Below are positions 30,601 to 38,412 of a stretch of DNA of 51,153 bases, in pieces (position 1 is the first letter of the stretch; each line of letters opens with the position of its first letter). This DNA is from a virus: positions 1 to 51,153 of IMG/VR virus record IMGVR_UViG_3300033151_000623; one strand, written 5' to 3'. The translations under genes and the position numbers were made by a program. A model generated the notes under the pieces. It searched no databases. It was not told the origin of the DNA and saw nothing but the letters and a program-made list of their open reading frames with translations.

Positions 30601-31129
30601 TAACCAAAATATCTCCGAGCTTAGTCATCTCTTCCATGTTTTTAATCGGGTCATCAAAAGATTTTCCCAAAGCAGACTGAGCATCTGTCAATAAATCGGT
30701 AGCCAGGGCCATGTCAAAATTACCGGCCTGAGCAAATTTCGCAACAACAGGTAGAGCTTTCATTGAAGCCGCGGCGTCCAAACCGGCAGAAGCCAAATAA
30801 AAGTAGGATTCGGCAGCTTCTTTGGCGGAAGCGCGGGTTGTCTTGGCAACGTCCCTTGCGGTCTTCTCCATTTCTTTTCTAACTTTCGGAGTAACCCCAT
30901 CAACAATGGCGAGAGACTCAGTCATCGCCTTTTGGAAGTCCGCCCCGAATTTTAAGACAGCCCCGCCAGCGGCAACAATCGGGAGAGTGAGCCCCATCGT
31001 CATGCCCTTGCCGATTTTATTCAATTTTGTCCCGATTCCCTTTAGCTGGGTATGAGCCTTCCCAAATCCCTTGGCCAGATTGCTTCTAAGATTTAGGTCA
31101 ACCCAGGCCTCGCCCGCCTTCATTGGCAT
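27635..31129 (-). CDS. Tail tape measure protein
   Basis: 1164 aa. The N-terminal 330 residues match the TP901-type tape measure core (MTMGLTLPIVAAGGAVLKFGAD, ESYFYLASAGLDAA, AGTRLDIVLRDL). Hydrophobic segments follow (PIVAAGG; AILAGLVFAAALGPVLMIL; IALIVAAVTVFIAIF). Residues about 580-775 hold Trp-rich repeats. The C-terminus ends with a short loop region (VVTSPTLAMVGEKGPEVV) common in these proteins. It sets tail length; by the usual relation a protein of this size fits a tail of medium length. GGGAG lies before the ATG. Confidence 0.9.
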   Translation of the reverse strand: MPMKAGEAWVDLNLRSNLAKGFGKAHTQLKGIGTKLNKIGKGMTMGLTLPIVAAGGAVLKFGADFQKAMTESLAIVDGVTPKVRKEMEKTARDVAKTTRASAKEAAESYFYLASAGLDAAASMKALPVVAKFAQAGNFDMALATDLLTDAQSALGKSFDDPIKNMEEMTKLGDILVKANTLANASVQQFSESLTNRAAAALKMVNKDTEEGVAILAVFADQGVKGAEAGTRLDIVLRDLQTRAIKNKEAFKKYNVEVFDSAGKMKHTADIVGDLEKALDGKSDAMKRSILMEMGFQDRSISSLLLLVGNSKALREYDGGLRNAAGTMDSVAKKQMKNLIDQLGLIKDKLIDVAIGLSEVLIPIVESRVVPVIERFANGLSKIAKKFSALDPKWQKAILAGLVFAAALGPVLMILGKLISAIGAIAGALKFLTIPILLIVGKIALIVAAVTVFIAIFVKLYKKNEEFRNKVLKVWNHIKSAGVEIWHSLKDTFLKIWGSLAKAWDKWGKHIMTVAKLYWNQIGTNIMLAVSAIKNVILVALALIRGDWREAWDIIANIATTTWNTIKIAISTALDAIKLAIVTKLEEWKIAIIEWFVNMKDVVIPEKLEEWKTAIIEWFTNMKDVVIPEKFEEWRIAIIEWFESIPSQITTALDGWMTAIEGWATAQKERNAEKFEEWRIAIVEWFESIPGIITTQLDEWKKAITTWYEETKKDIENKYAEWEAKIKKWFENAPAKIKAWLVNWRSTLITWYIETRAAIIKKLDEWKKSIKAWFVNLSKMSEIRKSGEDVVKEIAGGTEDEKKDFIDRLGKLIVDVALAALGMALIALVAVGKDIIRRILEGIDKMKEDMKQAGRDIVIGLYNGINDKVEWIKGKIGDFVDSVKGHFKKLFGISSPSKWFLKMGGFMVDGLALGVKKKTPKFVTILDTLFSKAAEFGNNIGNIFAELPEKVETSLDDLIVMLENKLAAIAQWNRNLATIQRTMGSELANYLEGLGMEEAGIIEAVAGGITAGSTAAIEQLGGLIGELVDLEVAPPPAEIAPYLRQAGELVEPTGFKEYGGVVPYVESLLGRLAGETVPLMVDKLKSEIERIAYATGGLEVVGLANGGVVTSPTLAMVGEKGPEVVAPLSEMHKDTLITGNNFYIREEADIEKVARRLTIMREARA
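28800..29390 (-). repeat. Trp-rich tandem repeats inside the tape measure gene
   Basis: About eight repeats with core EEWxxAIxxWF, spaced 23-31 residues apart, for example LEEWKTAIIEWFTNM, FEEWRIAIIEWFESI and LDEWKKAITTWYEET. Adjacent copies are nearly identical at DNA level in the first half, which indicates recent expansion. Limits are approximate. Confidence 0.75.
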
Positions 31130-31364
31130 TCTCTTTCTCCCTTTCCTTCAAAGCCGCTTCGTGAACTGTCATCAAATTTGACACCATCTCTATCGCCGAC
31201 ATGGCTTTCTTTTTCCCCTTCAAGAGCTGCTTGATGGATTTCAGCTTCTTCCCCCTTGTTTGAACGGCCGTCCACGTGGCAAGTATGGCAAGTTTTGGCA
31301 ACTCGATTTCTTCTTGCCACCTGGAAGCCGCTTCCAGCTCAATCTCAAGCTCTTTCGGTGTCAA
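31098..31364 (-). CDS. Tail assembly chaperone, downstream frame (GT-like part)
   Basis: The frame carries MTPKELEIELEAASRWQEE and, just before it, ISISEEEFWKL, typical of the downstream partner of tail chaperone pairs. No ATG with a ribosome binding site exists at its start. The only candidate is TTG at 31364 without a clear site, so it is most likely made as a -1 frameshift extension of 31391-31768. It overlaps the tape measure start by 32 bases, which is also typical. Confidence 0.65.
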   Translation of the reverse strand: MTPKELEIELEAASRWQEEIELPKLAILATWTAVQTRGKKLKSIKQLLKGKKKAMSAIEMVSNLMTVHEAALKEREKENANEGGRGLG

Positions 31365-31390
31365 TTTCCAAAATTCCTCTTCGGAAATGC

Positions 31391-31768
31391 TTATTTTTCT
31401 GGCACAGAGTCTTGTGTAGCCCCAGTCGACGGGGCTATTTCGTTTTTTGGGTCACCTTTTTTTGGCTTGGACAAGCTGGTATCAAGAGCTGCGTTCATTT
31501 TTTCAGCAATTTCATTCACGTTTGAAGAATCAATTAAGCTCCCAACATCCAATTCGGTCAAGTCTGGATGACTTGCCTGCAACCCCGCCCAAAACATGTG
31601 ACGAATGACAAGGATGGAACCTTCTTTTGCCCGTTCCATCGCTTTTGCTAAATCGCCGTATTTTTCTTCTACCAAGGCGAGAGCATTCAAGTCAAAACGA
31701 AAATAATAGGTTTCTCCGTCAAGTTCAATTTGGATTGACTTTTTTTTCAAATCTTTTAGTTTTGTCAT
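31391..31768 (-). CDS. Tail assembly chaperone, upstream frame (G-like part)
   Basis: 125 aa: MTKLKDLKKKSIQIELDGE, then YYFRFDLNALALVEEKYGDL and MFWAGLQASHPDLTELDVG, a pattern seen in G-type tail chaperones located between the major tail protein and tape measure. It ends SVPEK at GAA AAA TAA; the run of five A (31394-31398) can serve as a -1 slippage site into the next frame. It would keep the tape measure unfolded during tail assembly. Confidence 0.75.
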   Translation of the reverse strand: MTKLKDLKKKSIQIELDGETYYFRFDLNALALVEEKYGDLAKAMERAKEGSILVIRHMFWAGLQASHPDLTELDVGSLIDSSNVNEIAEKMNAALDTSLSKPKKGDPKNEIAPSTGATQDSVPEK

Positions 31769-32166
31769 TAGCTACCTGGTGTCACCTCGCTTATCTCTCC
31801 AGTTGTCCTTATTGTCATTGTAATTTCGCTCTTGTCCCCGTGCGGCCCCGTTGGTTCAAAGGCTGTTACGAACCCCTCGCCAGACCAGCCATAACTATTC
31901 GGGTAAGTAATTGCCCAAGCTGCCACGGTCTGCCCTTTCAGTCCGGCAAGAATTGCGGCTTGCCCGTCGTCTGAGGGAACATAATTTCCAGAAAGTGAAA
32001 TCTCTCCACCATCAATCAGACCCGGCAAAAATTCCTTCCACCAGTTCGAATCGTGAGAAGTAACTTCAACCTCTTCCCCGCTCATTCCAGGACCATCCAC
32101 GTCTGTTAGTTCGGCTACCACCTCTTCGTTGAACGTAAAAGTAGTGCCATGTGGAACCATCGCCAT
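31768..32166 (-). CDS. Major tail (tube) protein
   Basis: 132 aa: MAMVPHGTTFTFNEEVVAEL, GPGMSGEEVEVTSHDSNWW, GLIDGGEISLSGNY, GEGFVTAFEPTGPHGDK. These match the tail tube family (beta-sandwich, hexameric rings). The run of beta strands with GE(I/V)SL is characteristic. AAGGGGG precedes the ATG. Upstream lies a 25-bp element shared only with the start of the portal operon, so it may have its own late promoter or control site. Confidence 0.85.
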   Translation of the reverse strand: MAMVPHGTTFTFNEEVVAELTDVDGPGMSGEEVEVTSHDSNWWKEFLPGLIDGGEISLSGNYVPSDDGQAAILAGLKGQTVAAWAITYPNSYGWSGEGFVTAFEPTGPHGDKSEITMTIRTTGEISEVTPGS

Positions 32167-32218
32167 TAGAAATCACCCCCTTTCAAATTCTTCTAAACCT
32201 GTCAAAAACGGCCTCCTG

Positions 32219-32243
32219 ATTCGCGATTTAAGCCATTTTATTT
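32219..32243 (-). promoter_or_regulatory. 25-bp repeat upstream of the major tail protein gene
   Basis: Identical over 25 bp to 45790-45814, upstream of the portal gene. Both copies are followed on the minus strand by a GGAG-type sequence. The core GGCTTAAATCGCG has no typical -35/-10 pair. A late promoter or operator for highly expressed structural genes is my guess. Confidence 0.5.
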
Positions 32244-32270
32244 CAACTTCAATGCTATTGTATCCCCAGT

Positions 32271-32690
32271 TTAACCCAAAATTTGGGCCAAAACCTCGTA
32301 GTCGGCGCTTACGTGACTGACCTCTTCTTTGGGCTCGAAAACACACCTCGGGCCAGCGGTTCTCTTCACGTTCAAGCAGCTGTAGCTTCCCGGTGAAGTC
32401 TTTTCAAAGTGCAAGGCATCGTTCGCCGCACTAAGAATATCCTTTGCTTCATAACTTCCTCTTGCAAATACTGAAACTTGATAAAGAGCCCTCTCCCCTT
32501 TCCGATCATGAGTGTCAAAAGGAACATCGACAATCAGAAATACCAAGACATAAGGCAGAACGGCCCCAACTGGGACTGTCCCAACGAATACTGCAGGCTG
32601 GCCGTCAAATTCGCTGACCAATGCTTGGACCGCGGAATTATCAGCTATCTTGGCTTGCAATGATTTCAGCAAATCTGAAAAATCACTCAT
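32271..32690 (-). CDS. Tail terminator/completion protein (DUF3168-like)
   Basis: 139 aa: an N-terminal helix (DLLKSLQAKIADNSAVQALV), GTVPVGAVLPYVLVFLI, GERALYQVSVFARGSYE and a C-terminal EVSHVSADYEVLAQILG. This is the layout of DUF3168 tail completion proteins, which cap the tail tube for joining to the head. It sits between the HK97 gp10-like gene and the major tail protein, the expected place. Confidence 0.75.
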   Translation of the reverse strand: MSDFSDLLKSLQAKIADNSAVQALVSEFDGQPAVFVGTVPVGAVLPYVLVFLIVDVPFDTHDRKGERALYQVSVFARGSYEAKDILSAANDALHFEKTSPGSYSCLNVKRTAGPRCVFEPKEEVSHVSADYEVLAQILG

Positions 32691-32998
32691 AACAGTTTCT
32701 CCCCGATTATCTTTTCTATTTCCTTCGCTTTGTTAATTATTGCCGGTCGAAGGTATGGATGCGCCCTCATCTTGTAGGTCCCAAATTCCTGAGGGGCGGC
32801 GTAACCGACCCTTGAACCTATTTGCCCTTTCATCCCTTTTACTTTATGGGTTATAGAGCTTTTTAATCTGCCTGAACGAACAGGGCAGAGCTTTTTTGCC
32901 TCCGTTTCGGCAACAATCAGTGCCTTTACCAAGTTCCTCTTAGCGTTTGATTCCACCGTTTTTATCACCGCTGCCTGATACCAGTATATTTTAGCCAT
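32687..32998 (-). CDS. HK97 gp10-like head-tail/tail completion protein
   Basis: 103 aa: AKKLCPVRSGRLKSSITHKV, RVGYAAPQEFGTYKMRAHPYLRPAI. The motif P(V)xTGxLxxSI...Y...E.GT....A.P.LRPA is diagnostic of the gp10 family. Overlaps the dehydrogenase gene by 8 bases and the DUF3168-like gene by 4. Confidence 0.8.
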   Translation of the reverse strand: MAKIYWYQAAVIKTVESNAKRNLVKALIVAETEAKKLCPVRSGRLKSSITHKVKGMKGQIGSRVGYAAPQEFGTYKMRAHPYLRPAIINKAKEIEKIIGEKLL

Positions 32999-33764
32999 CA
33001 GATCCCCTTGATTCGAGCAATTCGTTGTTTATTTTCCTTGCCAGCTTCAATAACTTTGAGTTTACCTTTTTGGTCTTGGCTGTTTCTATCAAAAACCCGA
33101 CATCTTTGGGTAGGCATTTTCCCGAAGCCCCCCTGTATCCGTCGTGGGTTGGGTTGAGATGCCTTTCGCAGATGTTCTGGTCAGTTTCAAATACTTTATA
33201 TAGCTGCTTGTAGTCAACCCCACAAGTGTTGGCAATCTCGTATAGTTCATTCGCAAAAATGACTTTTACAACCCCCAGCGAGTTCAAAGCAATCTTGGCA
33301 AGTTCTGCCTCAATTGGTTTCATGACAAGTATCTCTACGCCAGAATAAAAGCTGAACAGCAATACCAGGAGCTCGGCACTGGACCTCTCGTGGGTTCCAA
33401 TTACCAGTTTATCAGGGTCGACCGTGTCCTCCCATGCAGTTTTTTCTCTTAGAAACTCTGGCATGAAAACAAACTTGCGATTATATTTTGAAATAAAATT
33501 GTCCGTCGTGCCGGGGATGACGGTTGTTCTGATAACGATTAAGCCATTTTTGTTTTCATTGCAGACATAATCAGCTACTGACTTGAGCTTTGCAAAGTTG
33601 TAATCCTCATCGTTGATGCAGATGAAAACAATGTCCGCGTCGGAAATGTCACCGACAAACCCCTTGTCCGGGTCATATCTTATTATCTTGTAGTTGGTCT
33701 TTTCTTCAAATACCGCCGCCAAGTTTCCACCAACTACCCCACAACCAACTATTGCTATTCTCAT
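32991..33764 (-). CDS. Truncated UDP-glucose/GDP-mannose dehydrogenase-like enzyme
   Basis: 257 aa. An N-terminal Rossmann fold (IAIVGCGVVGGNLA, then VFICINDED), VFMPEFLREKTAW (usual NPEFLREG), IEAELAKIALNSLGV (usual EAELAKYxxN) and GASGKCLPKDVGFL with the catalytic Cys. The family reduces NAD while oxidising sugar nucleotides. The usual C-terminal UDP-binding domain is missing, since full enzymes have about 430 residues. It lies between two structural genes with overlaps on both sides, so it is a cargo gene in the head-tail operon. It may feed the glycosyltransferases at 38-40 kb, or have lost its original reaction. Confidence 0.8.
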   Translation of the reverse strand: MRIAIVGCGVVGGNLAAVFEEKTNYKIIRYDPDKGFVGDISDADIVFICINDEDYNFAKLKSVADYVCNENKNGLIVIRTTVIPGTTDNFISKYNRKFVFMPEFLREKTAWEDTVDPDKLVIGTHERSSAELLVLLFSFYSGVEILVMKPIEAELAKIALNSLGVVKVIFANELYEIANTCGVDYKQLYKVFETDQNICERHLNPTHDGYRGASGKCLPKDVGFLIETAKTKKVNSKLLKLARKINNELLESRGSDG

Positions 33765-34099
33765 AATGCCTCAATCTCTACTTTTGCTTGAGGGTCTGTT
33801 ATGCAGTCAATTTCCACATTATCACCAATGCCCTTTCTCGGAACATCTGTCTGAACCCTGAAGGTAGTCGTCCCATCGTCAATCAAGTCCCTGAATGCAA
33901 TATCGGCATAGGGCGAGCAGTAAAATCTGGAATCTGAAAACTCTTCCGGCTTGCTGCCGGTTACCCTCTGCTCACTCGCCCTTAGCGATCTTATCTTGCC
34001 CCATATTTCTGCAACCTTGCTCAGGGTCGTCACTTCTTCGCCGTCTACCAATTCCTGGGTTCTCCTATAAATTGTAAATCTCTGTCTATGTAAATACAT
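33761..34099 (-). CDS. Head closure/head-tail joining protein
   Basis: 112 aa: RFTIYRRTQELVDGEEVTTL, IWGKIRSLRASEQ, FYCSPYADIAFRDLI and VETDxP-like QTDVPRKGIGDNVEID. This resembles the SPP1 gp16-like head completion family. Placed between the connector (34086-34916) and tail completion genes. ACAGGAGC precedes the ATG. Confidence 0.7.
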   Translation of the reverse strand: MYLHRQRFTIYRRTQELVDGEEVTTLSKVAEIWGKIRSLRASEQRVTGSKPEEFSDSRFYCSPYADIAFRDLIDDGTTTFRVQTDVPRKGIGDNVEIDCITDPQAKVEIEAL

Positions 34100-34916
34100 T
34101 TTTGCTCCTGTAAAAATTGATTATGCTGGCTACTTGCCTTGGAACCGCTATCCCGTCTAAGTGGGTTGTTTCGTCCCCGAGCTTTTCGGAAGTGACCCTC
34201 GGCGAACGGTGGTAATAAGTATCCGACGCCCAAAGCTTTATAGCTCTCTTTATGCTCGGCAAAATCTCGGTTGAGTATCTCGAACTAACCGACAACCCAC
34301 CCGTATATGTGACAGTGTAATAAGTTCCGCTGAAATCTCCGACCACCGTCCCGAGAACGGGGTCCAGTTCGTAATTGTCTTCGTCGACTTCTTCGTCGTC
34401 CGAGTCAAGAACCACAAAATCCTCGGCGTCGTTGACGGGAAAATTCTTAAGGAAGAGAGTCGTCTCTTTCCCTCCCGGCCTGACAACCTCGTCTACCGTC
34501 TCGACCTCGATTGCCCTCCTGACCAGCTGCCGAAATATTGCTTCCACTTCCCTTAGTATGTCATTGAGCAACACGTCTTCTTCTCGATGTTCGATTTTCA
34601 GATAGGAACGAAGTTCTGATATTGTTACAAGCGATGTTGTCCCGGGCTGTTCCACAATCTCCCAGATAACATTGGCCTTGCAAACGTTTGCGTCGCTGGT
34701 CGTGATTGCCACGTGGTATATCTTTCTTTCTCCTGCCACCCCGCCTGAAACCCTGAAGGTGACTTCTTTTCCGTCAATGGTTCCTGGTATTCCCGACTCG
34801 CTCCCGTCGTCAATCACAACAGATGAAATTGCTTCTTCCCCGTTCATGTCGTCCGAGAAATTCACGCTGTAAATAAAAGACTCTTCCGGTTCCTTTGTTT
34901 CAAAAATCGTTCTCAT
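34086..34916 (-). CDS. Head-tail connector protein with N-terminal Ig-like domain
   Basis: 276 aa. Residues 1-95 form a beta-rich domain (FIYSVNFSDDMNGEEAISS, EVTFRVSGGVAGERKIYHV) like the small Ig-type modules of phage virions. From VTISELRSYLKIEHREEDVL on, the sequence fits the gp6/gp15-type connector family (LLNDILREVEAIF, then IKLWASDTYYHRSP). The connector ring sits under the portal. The fused N-terminal domain may be exposed and surface-binding. Confidence 0.7.
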   Translation of the reverse strand: MRTIFETKEPEESFIYSVNFSDDMNGEEAISSVVIDDGSESGIPGTIDGKEVTFRVSGGVAGERKIYHVAITTSDANVCKANVIWEIVEQPGTTSLVTISELRSYLKIEHREEDVLLNDILREVEAIFRQLVRRAIEVETVDEVVRPGGKETTLFLKNFPVNDAEDFVVLDSDDEEVDEDNYELDPVLGTVVGDFSGTYYTVTYTGGLSVSSRYSTEILPSIKRAIKLWASDTYYHRSPRVTSEKLGDETTHLDGIAVPRQVASIINFYRSKNVFT

Positions 34917-35140
34917 CGTCTCACCTTCCCGACGCTAAACGTTTTGTGATGCGCGCTTACGGATAATTCCTTATCGTGTCCATCAACTTCCAGTGATTTA
35001 TTATGCGCATTGACTTCAAGCGTCTGGTAAATTGGCAGTGAAACCATCAATCCAAAAAGCATACTGCCGGAATCGACAACCAACCCGCCCAGCAAATTCA
35101 TATACACGTTTTTAGCTCGCCTGAAGTTAATTATTCTCAT
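34913..35140 (-). CDS. Small protein with 9-residue His-containing repeats
   Basis: 75 aa. The C-terminal half consists of repeated units: LEVNAHNKS, LEVDGHDKE, LSVSAHHKT, then a diverged FSVGKVRR. Each has a hydrophobic-x-Val core and HxK, like rungs of a small beta-helix or a metal-binding stack. The N-terminus (FRRAKNVYMNLLGG) is helical. It is coupled by a 4-base overlap to the connector gene. Function unknown; a minor virion protein is likely. Confidence 0.6.
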   Translation of the reverse strand: MRIINFRRAKNVYMNLLGGLVVDSGSMLFGLMVSLPIYQTLEVNAHNKSLEVDGHDKELSVSAHHKTFSVGKVRR

Positions 35141-35141
35141 T

Positions 35142-37406
35142 TTAGTCCGCCGTCGCCATAGGTATCATTCCCTTGTGCGTAACTTCGTTCAATATTATCT
35201 CAATTTTCGCGTAATAAACCTCATCCGCCAAAACTGTAGTCAATTCCTGAGTGAATTTGAATACCCCATGGGAATCAGGCGAAGCATCGCTCATCTGGGA
35301 GCCGACGATTAAGCCGTCCGCATCATATATGCTACAAGTCGCCGATGTCGGTGCAGTCTGAAGTTCCCCGTCTTTCTCCACATAGGCATTTATAATCAAG
35401 CTTCGGTTCGTCGAGTTGTAGACTATCGCCCCGCCTACAAGGTGCTGGGAAGATGCTGGGTCGGCGGGTATGTTCTTCGTCTTTTCCTTGATGTCGTCCA
35501 CTATCCCGTTCACCGTAGCAAGCGCATCGGCCTTCGCCACCGTAGAATCCAGGGCAACTGCCCCAGTTACTCTATCATAGAATAGTTTAAATAATGAGCC
35601 TGCTGTTTCTGTCCCTGCTATTGCCGCATCTGCTAATTTGGTTAGAGCGGTTGCAACCGAAGCTGATAGACGGGTCAAGAGAGTATCCAGCTTGACTTCG
35701 TTTGCATCTATCTCTGTGATTATTGCTTCTTTGTCTTCTGTGGCCTCTATTCTGGAAATTCTTGAAGATATTGCCGCATCTAAATAATCTTTAATCAACC
35801 TACCTATCGACCCAGCAGTTTCAATGTTGGCAAGTAATTGATGCCAGATTGCCAATATCCCAACAGTAGACAACGAGAACCCTGCCTTATCGGTTAGAGC
35901 TCCGTCTGTTCCCCTCATATCTGCATTTGTGTTCGTGGTTCCAATAGTTACCCCAGACTGGTCTGGATTAAGGTCAACCGAGCCAGCGGGTTGTCTTGAG
36001 TCTATCGTAGCGTTCAAGTAATCTTTAATCAGCTTACCGATTGAACTTGCGGTTGTAATATTCTCAAGCAGATGATGCCACATATCAGTTATCAATGTTC
36101 CGAAGCTCGACAATGTCCTCGTGGCATTTGTCCAGACATCCGCCGCTGAATGGGTCGAATATCCCGTAGCCTTGTAGTCGGCCAACACCAATGAAGGAAG
36201 TTTGATATACATATTTAAAATTCTTACTTCATCATCAACGTCAGGGGTAAAAGATAATGGCTCATCCAAAGTCACAACCCTACCACTTGTATATCCTGTA
36301 ATCCACCTGGTTTCAATATTGCCATCAGTCAAATCGGTAACACGAACCAGCATATATTTATAGGCATCATCGCTTGCTTTCCCTGCTGCAATTGTAAAAG
36401 AGGAAGCAGTATCAGAAGCTGAAACTTCCGTTGTTACCGCCACCAATCTTTTTACTCTATTCAAAAAGGTTGCAGGGTCTAATGATGCAGTAACATCCCT
36501 TAAGCAAACTGCATCGCTTATTTCTGAAAGCGATAGACAACAAGAACCAGCCGTTGTGGCAAATTCTAAATAATCAAGATATAGAGCATAAAGTGTATTT
36601 ACATCAGCCCCAACAAATCTGATTATTGCATTTCCCGTTGCTGGGTCAAAGTGATGTTCATTTAAAACGTATGAATAATTTTGGTCAGAAGTGCTATGTT
36701 CCATCCTATTATCGACCGTCGAAATCTTATCCCAGCCGGCAGTTAAATAATTATAAGCATAAGTTTCTACATAATGATTTGCTGCTGGAGATGCCGCTTC
36801 ATACCTACCGATAATATTAATTTTTTGCGGTCTGGTATTTGTCCCGATTGTGAAAGTATATTGAATATCTAATCCGTTTACAGCCACACAATTAATTTGA
36901 TGATGAGTGGAATTTGCAGTTTGAGTATCTGTATATGCGTTTGTTTCTGTTCCATAAGTTAAAGTTCTCCCGCTTGCTACGTGAGCCACCGGAGTTAACG
37001 CAGTAATCGCATCTCTGATATGTTCCAGGGTATCTGTTGCACTATTCCAAGTTGCACCTTTCATTTCATCAAGAGTTACTTCGGAAGAATTCTTTGCAAG
37101 ATATTTTTCAACTTTTGCAGTAGTAACTCCGTCAACGGTCATTTCCCAAAGAGCAATATAACACTTGCCTGCCGTGAAAACCGATTTTGCAACCAATACA
37201 CCCCATAGACCTGTCTTAGAGTTCACCTGTGCGGGGTCGAATGGCGAGCCAGTTACCTGAGTTGAATCAAAAGTTGCGTCTGCTCCACCTTCCTCATAAA
37301 TTATTAAATTATCAACGGTGGGGTCAACCTTGTCCCCCGCTGCTTTCGTGCATTGAACAAGAAACGGAATATAAGTTGGCGAAAGGTCTAAAATCAGTTG
37401 TTTCAT
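35142..37406 (-). CDS. Large fibre-like or head-decoration protein
   Basis: 754 aa. The N-terminal 100 residues (LDLSPTYIPFLVQCTKAAGD, GLWGVLVAKSVFTAGKCYI) are beta-rich. A central beta-sandwich has HHQINCVAVNGLDIQYTFTIG and later LYLDYLEF, resembling carbohydrate-binding folds. The last third is long helices (LITDMWHHLLENITTASSIG, repeated as LAIWHQLLANIETAGSIG), then an Ig-like end (AYVEKDGELQTAPTSATCSIYD). The two IxxWHxLLxNIxTAxSIGxLIKDYLxA segments are an internal repeat. Gene position between connector and lectin-like genes suggests a virion fibre. Confidence 0.6.
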   Translation of the reverse strand: MKQLILDLSPTYIPFLVQCTKAAGDKVDPTVDNLIIYEEGGADATFDSTQVTGSPFDPAQVNSKTGLWGVLVAKSVFTAGKCYIALWEMTVDGVTTAKVEKYLAKNSSEVTLDEMKGATWNSATDTLEHIRDAITALTPVAHVASGRTLTYGTETNAYTDTQTANSTHHQINCVAVNGLDIQYTFTIGTNTRPQKINIIGRYEAASPAANHYVETYAYNYLTAGWDKISTVDNRMEHSTSDQNYSYVLNEHHFDPATGNAIIRFVGADVNTLYALYLDYLEFATTAGSCCLSLSEISDAVCLRDVTASLDPATFLNRVKRLVAVTTEVSASDTASSFTIAAGKASDDAYKYMLVRVTDLTDGNIETRWITGYTSGRVVTLDEPLSFTPDVDDEVRILNMYIKLPSLVLADYKATGYSTHSAADVWTNATRTLSSFGTLITDMWHHLLENITTASSIGKLIKDYLNATIDSRQPAGSVDLNPDQSGVTIGTTNTNADMRGTDGALTDKAGFSLSTVGILAIWHQLLANIETAGSIGRLIKDYLDAAISSRISRIEATEDKEAIITEIDANEVKLDTLLTRLSASVATALTKLADAAIAGTETAGSLFKLFYDRVTGAVALDSTVAKADALATVNGIVDDIKEKTKNIPADPASSQHLVGGAIVYNSTNRSLIINAYVEKDGELQTAPTSATCSIYDADGLIVGSQMSDASPDSHGVFKFTQELTTVLADEVYYAKIEIILNEVTHKGMIPMATAD

Positions 37407-38401
37407 AGCATAACTCCTTTTAACATTCCCGTATCAAAACCATCAAGCATTTTTTTAGTCCCTGCAATTGCTTCTTGGATATCTAAATTTTGGCAATAGC
37501 CTGTTGATGTCTGGACTGTGGCTTCATTTTCCGAAGCGCAAGGATACAAATATCTGTAAGTGGTTGTTGCGGTAGTTGTTGTTAATGTGTCTAAAAGAGT
37601 TGTTCTCCCTGAATCCGAATATATTTTACAAGTTCCGGTAGTCCCGCTTCGCTCAATCGTAAAATAATAAAGCGTACTCAAAGAAAGAGATATTGAACCG
37701 TCTTGAGAGGCTTGTGTTTGGAGATAAAATAAAGGAGTCCCCCCATAAAAAAACGCATCCATATTTTTGTCTGTTGAATCCCTTTGAGCCCTTGTCTCAT
37801 CTATGATATTTGCCATTGCCCAAACCATCCCAAACCCAGAGGCGGTTTGGGCAGAAACAAGCCCTTCTGTAAAATGCTCAAAATCTCCAAAATGCCCTAT
37901 CCCATAATCTTTGTAAAGCCAAGCATCCTCATTTCTGCTTATGCCTGTCCAGCTAACCTTCGTGGCACTGTCGACCGAAATATGATTATTCAAATCGTAT
38001 TCAGTAAAAGTTGTAAAATCTTCATACGGGTCAACAAAGACCAAATCCAAATCAGGGATAACCAAAGAGTTAATTTCATCTTTAATTAAGTTCTCAAACA
38101 AAGTATTTTCTTTAAAAGGAGTTTTCCAGCCGACAATATCAAAATCCACAGGTGCAATTTTTTGAGCTATCGCAAGGCCTGTAATTAACGGGTCTTTGAT
38201 TGCGTTTAATTCTTTGCAAAGTTCCCTATTTAAAGGTTTAAATATGTGTAGGAAATTGAGCCATTTTCGCTCATCTATTTTCCCTGCTCTAAACAAAGCC
38301 CCAATCTCATTGTGCCAAAGACGCAGTTTTTCCTGCTTGCGGTAAAGATAAGCTAATTTTGAATTATCTGTTGTTGCGTCTATCGGTAGAATAATTGCCA
38401 T
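37403..38401 (-). CDS. Lectin-like virion protein
   Basis: 332 aa. The first 130 residues are helical (LAYLYRKQEKLRLWHNE). From GIGHFGDFEHFTEG on, the sequence looks like a concanavalin A/LamG-type jelly roll (SASGFGMVWAMAN-like, LYYFTIERSGTTGTCKIYSD, then TTTTATTTYRYLYP). It overlaps the fibre-like gene by 4 bases. A sugar-binding accessory of head or tail is plausible. Alternatively it may contact the glycans added by the adjacent glycosyltransferases. Confidence 0.55.
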   Translation of the reverse strand: MAIILPIDATTDNSKLAYLYRKQEKLRLWHNEIGALFRAGKIDERKWLNFLHIFKPLNRELCKELNAIKDPLITGLAIAQKIAPVDFDIVGWKTPFKENTLFENLIKDEINSLVIPDLDLVFVDPYEDFTTFTEYDLNNHISVDSATKVSWTGISRNEDAWLYKDYGIGHFGDFEHFTEGLVSAQTASGFGMVWAMANIIDETRAQRDSTDKNMDAFFYGGTPLFYLQTQASQDGSISLSLSTLYYFTIERSGTTGTCKIYSDSGRTTLLDTLTTTTATTTYRYLYPCASENEATVQTSTGYCQNLDIQEAIAGTKKMLDGFDTGMLKGVML

Positions 38402-38412
38402 TTAAAACCTCT

